A stretch of DNA of 16,150 bases. It comes from Endomicrobium sp. Its GTDB lineage: Bacteria; Elusimicrobiota; Endomicrobiia; Endomicrobiales; Endomicrobiaceae. Numbering within the stretch: position 1 is the stretch's first letter; the number at the start of each line of letters is the position of its first letter. Made by a program: the position numbers and the translations under genes. The stretch lies in assembly GCA_031262135.1 (NCBI GenBank), contig JAISIG010000033.1:1-16150 (forward strand), in the 5' to 3' direction. Positions 15,477 through 16,150 of the stretch are shown here, piece by piece. The notes under the pieces are model-generated. The model ran no database searches, was not told the origin of the DNA, and worked only from the letters and a program-made list of their open reading frames with translations.

Positions 15477-16150
15477 AGAATAATCCCTCCACCAATGACA
15501 TAATCTCCATTATAAAATACTGCACTTTGTCCTGGGGTAATAGCCTTTTGTGGCTCATGAAATTTTACTGTTAGCTTATTTACAATAATCATGGCTTTAG
15601 CTCCTAAATGTTGTGATCTTAGCTTTATTATGCAATGAATAATATTTGTTTGTAAGGGAATATGCCATACGACATTTGTTACAGTACAATACGAAGAATA
15701 AAGATCTAATTTATTATCACTAACAATAATTTCATTTTTGCTTGGTAAAATTTTTATTACATATAATGGTAACGATGTAGCTTTCTGTTTTATATTTGTA
15801 CATAGTAATTTACGTTGCCCTATGGTATAATTCCATATTCCGTTATGCTGCCCTAGAATATTCCCATGAATATTAACTATATTTCCACAATTTTTCTTAC
15901 TTTGACTACAATATAGTTTTAAAATTTCATGAGTTTTCCCATAACATAAATCTTGACTTTCTTTTTGCATCTCAATATTAAATTTAAGTTGGGAATAAAT
16001 TCCCTTAACTTCTTGTTTAGTATATGTTGCGAGTGGGAATATTATTTTAGATAGTATTTTACCTGTAAGTCTATATAGAAAATATGTTTGATCTTTTTTT
16101 CTATCCATGGCTATCTTTAATCGATAGGACTGAGGTAAGTTTTTATTAAA
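15473..16150 (-). CDS. mnmA: tRNA-specific 2-thiouridylase MnmA (5' end outside window)
   Basis: MnmA adds sulfur to U34 of tRNA-Lys, -Glu and -Gln, needed for accurate decoding of A/G-ending codons. The frame is open to the window edge, and the 14 codons before the Met at 16108 (ending QSYRLKIA) match the family, so that Met is internal and only the last 226 residues are visible. They include KDQTYFLYRL, PLATYTKQEV and the second catalytic cysteine in KESQDLC (bases 15944-15946). The IGQRK RNA-binding stretch and the C-terminal barrel ending ITPGQSAVFYNGDYVIGGG are also present. The N-terminal PP-loop and first catalytic Cys lie outside. It is the only minus-strand gene here and ends in TAG. 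It belongs to a different transcript convergent with the main run. Confidence 0.95.
   Translation of the reverse strand, partial: FNKNLPQSYRLKIAMDRKKDQTYFLYRLTGKILSKIIFPLATYTKQEVKGIYSQLKFNIEMQKESQDLCYGKTHEILKLYCSQSKKNCGNIVNIHGNILGQHNGIWNYTIGQRKLLCTNIKQKATSLPLYVIKILPSKNEIIVSDNKLDLYSSYCTVTNVVWHIPLQTNIIHCIIKLRSQHLGAKAMIIVNKLTVKFHEPQKAITPGQSAVFYNGDYVIGGGIIL

Noticed and set aside
16106-16108. Met at 16108 as the mnmA start, or mnmA as a truncated pseudogene
   Set aside because: The frame stays open to the window edge and the 14 codons before it fit MnmA, so the gene is cut by the window, not broken.
1-16150. CRISPR arrays, tRNA/rRNA genes, transposons, phage, toxin-antitoxin or defence genes
   Set aside because: None seen. 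No repeat-spacer pattern, no terminal inverted repeats and no unexplained gap above 40 bases.

Overview
The window is an AT-rich (about 30% G+C by eye, not counted), densely packed stretch of bacterial housekeeping genes. Thirteen genes run left to right with gaps of 0-40 bases. A fourteenth enters from the right edge on the opposite strand and meets them tail to tail. I see no rRNA, tRNA, CRISPR, insertion sequence, prophage or integrase. Apolipoprotein N-acyltransferase (Lnt), together with a phosphatidylethanolamine pathway, points to a diderm (Gram-negative-type) bacterium. The strong A+T bias, AGA-rich arginine usage, minimal spacers and long A/T runs inside genes suggest a reduced-genome, probably host-associated lineage. 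I cannot fix the phylum from the sequence alone.

Layout: 1-1689 lepA (5' end outside the window); 1712-2401 lepB signal peptidase I; 2398-2832 short NfeD protein; 2852-3751 stomatin/SPFH protein; 3757-4845 hemW; 4870-7296 secA; 7315-8859 lnt; 8878-9988 prfB, which needs a +1 frameshift at 8941; 10029-10652 psd; 10664-11443 pssA; 11471-13240 GTP-dependent PEP carboxykinase; 13263-15029 aspS; 15054-15476 ybeY; complement 15473-16150 mnmA (5' end outside the window).

The genes group by theme. Translation, tRNA modification and ribosome or RNA quality control are covered by lepA, prfB, aspS, ybeY and mnmA. Protein export and lipoprotein maturation are covered by secA, lepB and lnt. Membrane lipid synthesis is covered by pssA, whose product is the substrate of psd. 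Membrane organisation is covered by the NfeD/stomatin pair, with hemW (heme handling) and pckG (gluconeogenesis/anaplerosis) alongside. The spacing suggests one long transcript or a few nested ones. The only internal promoter I would propose lies at the end of lnt, ahead of prfB.

I did not find an undescribed multi-gene system. The most notable feature is the prfB recoding site. The usual layout is kept (internal Shine-Dalgarno-like AGAAGG, then TAT CTT, then a stop), but the stop is UAA instead of the near-universal UGA. UAA can also be read by RF1, so the classic RF2-only feedback should be altered. Secondary oddities are a YbeY with a His-to-Asp change at the third metal ligand and an Arg-to-Lys change, an Lnt lacking two residues reported as essential in E. 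coli, a SecA without the C-terminal zinc tail, and an AspRS carrying the His typical of non-discriminating enzymes.
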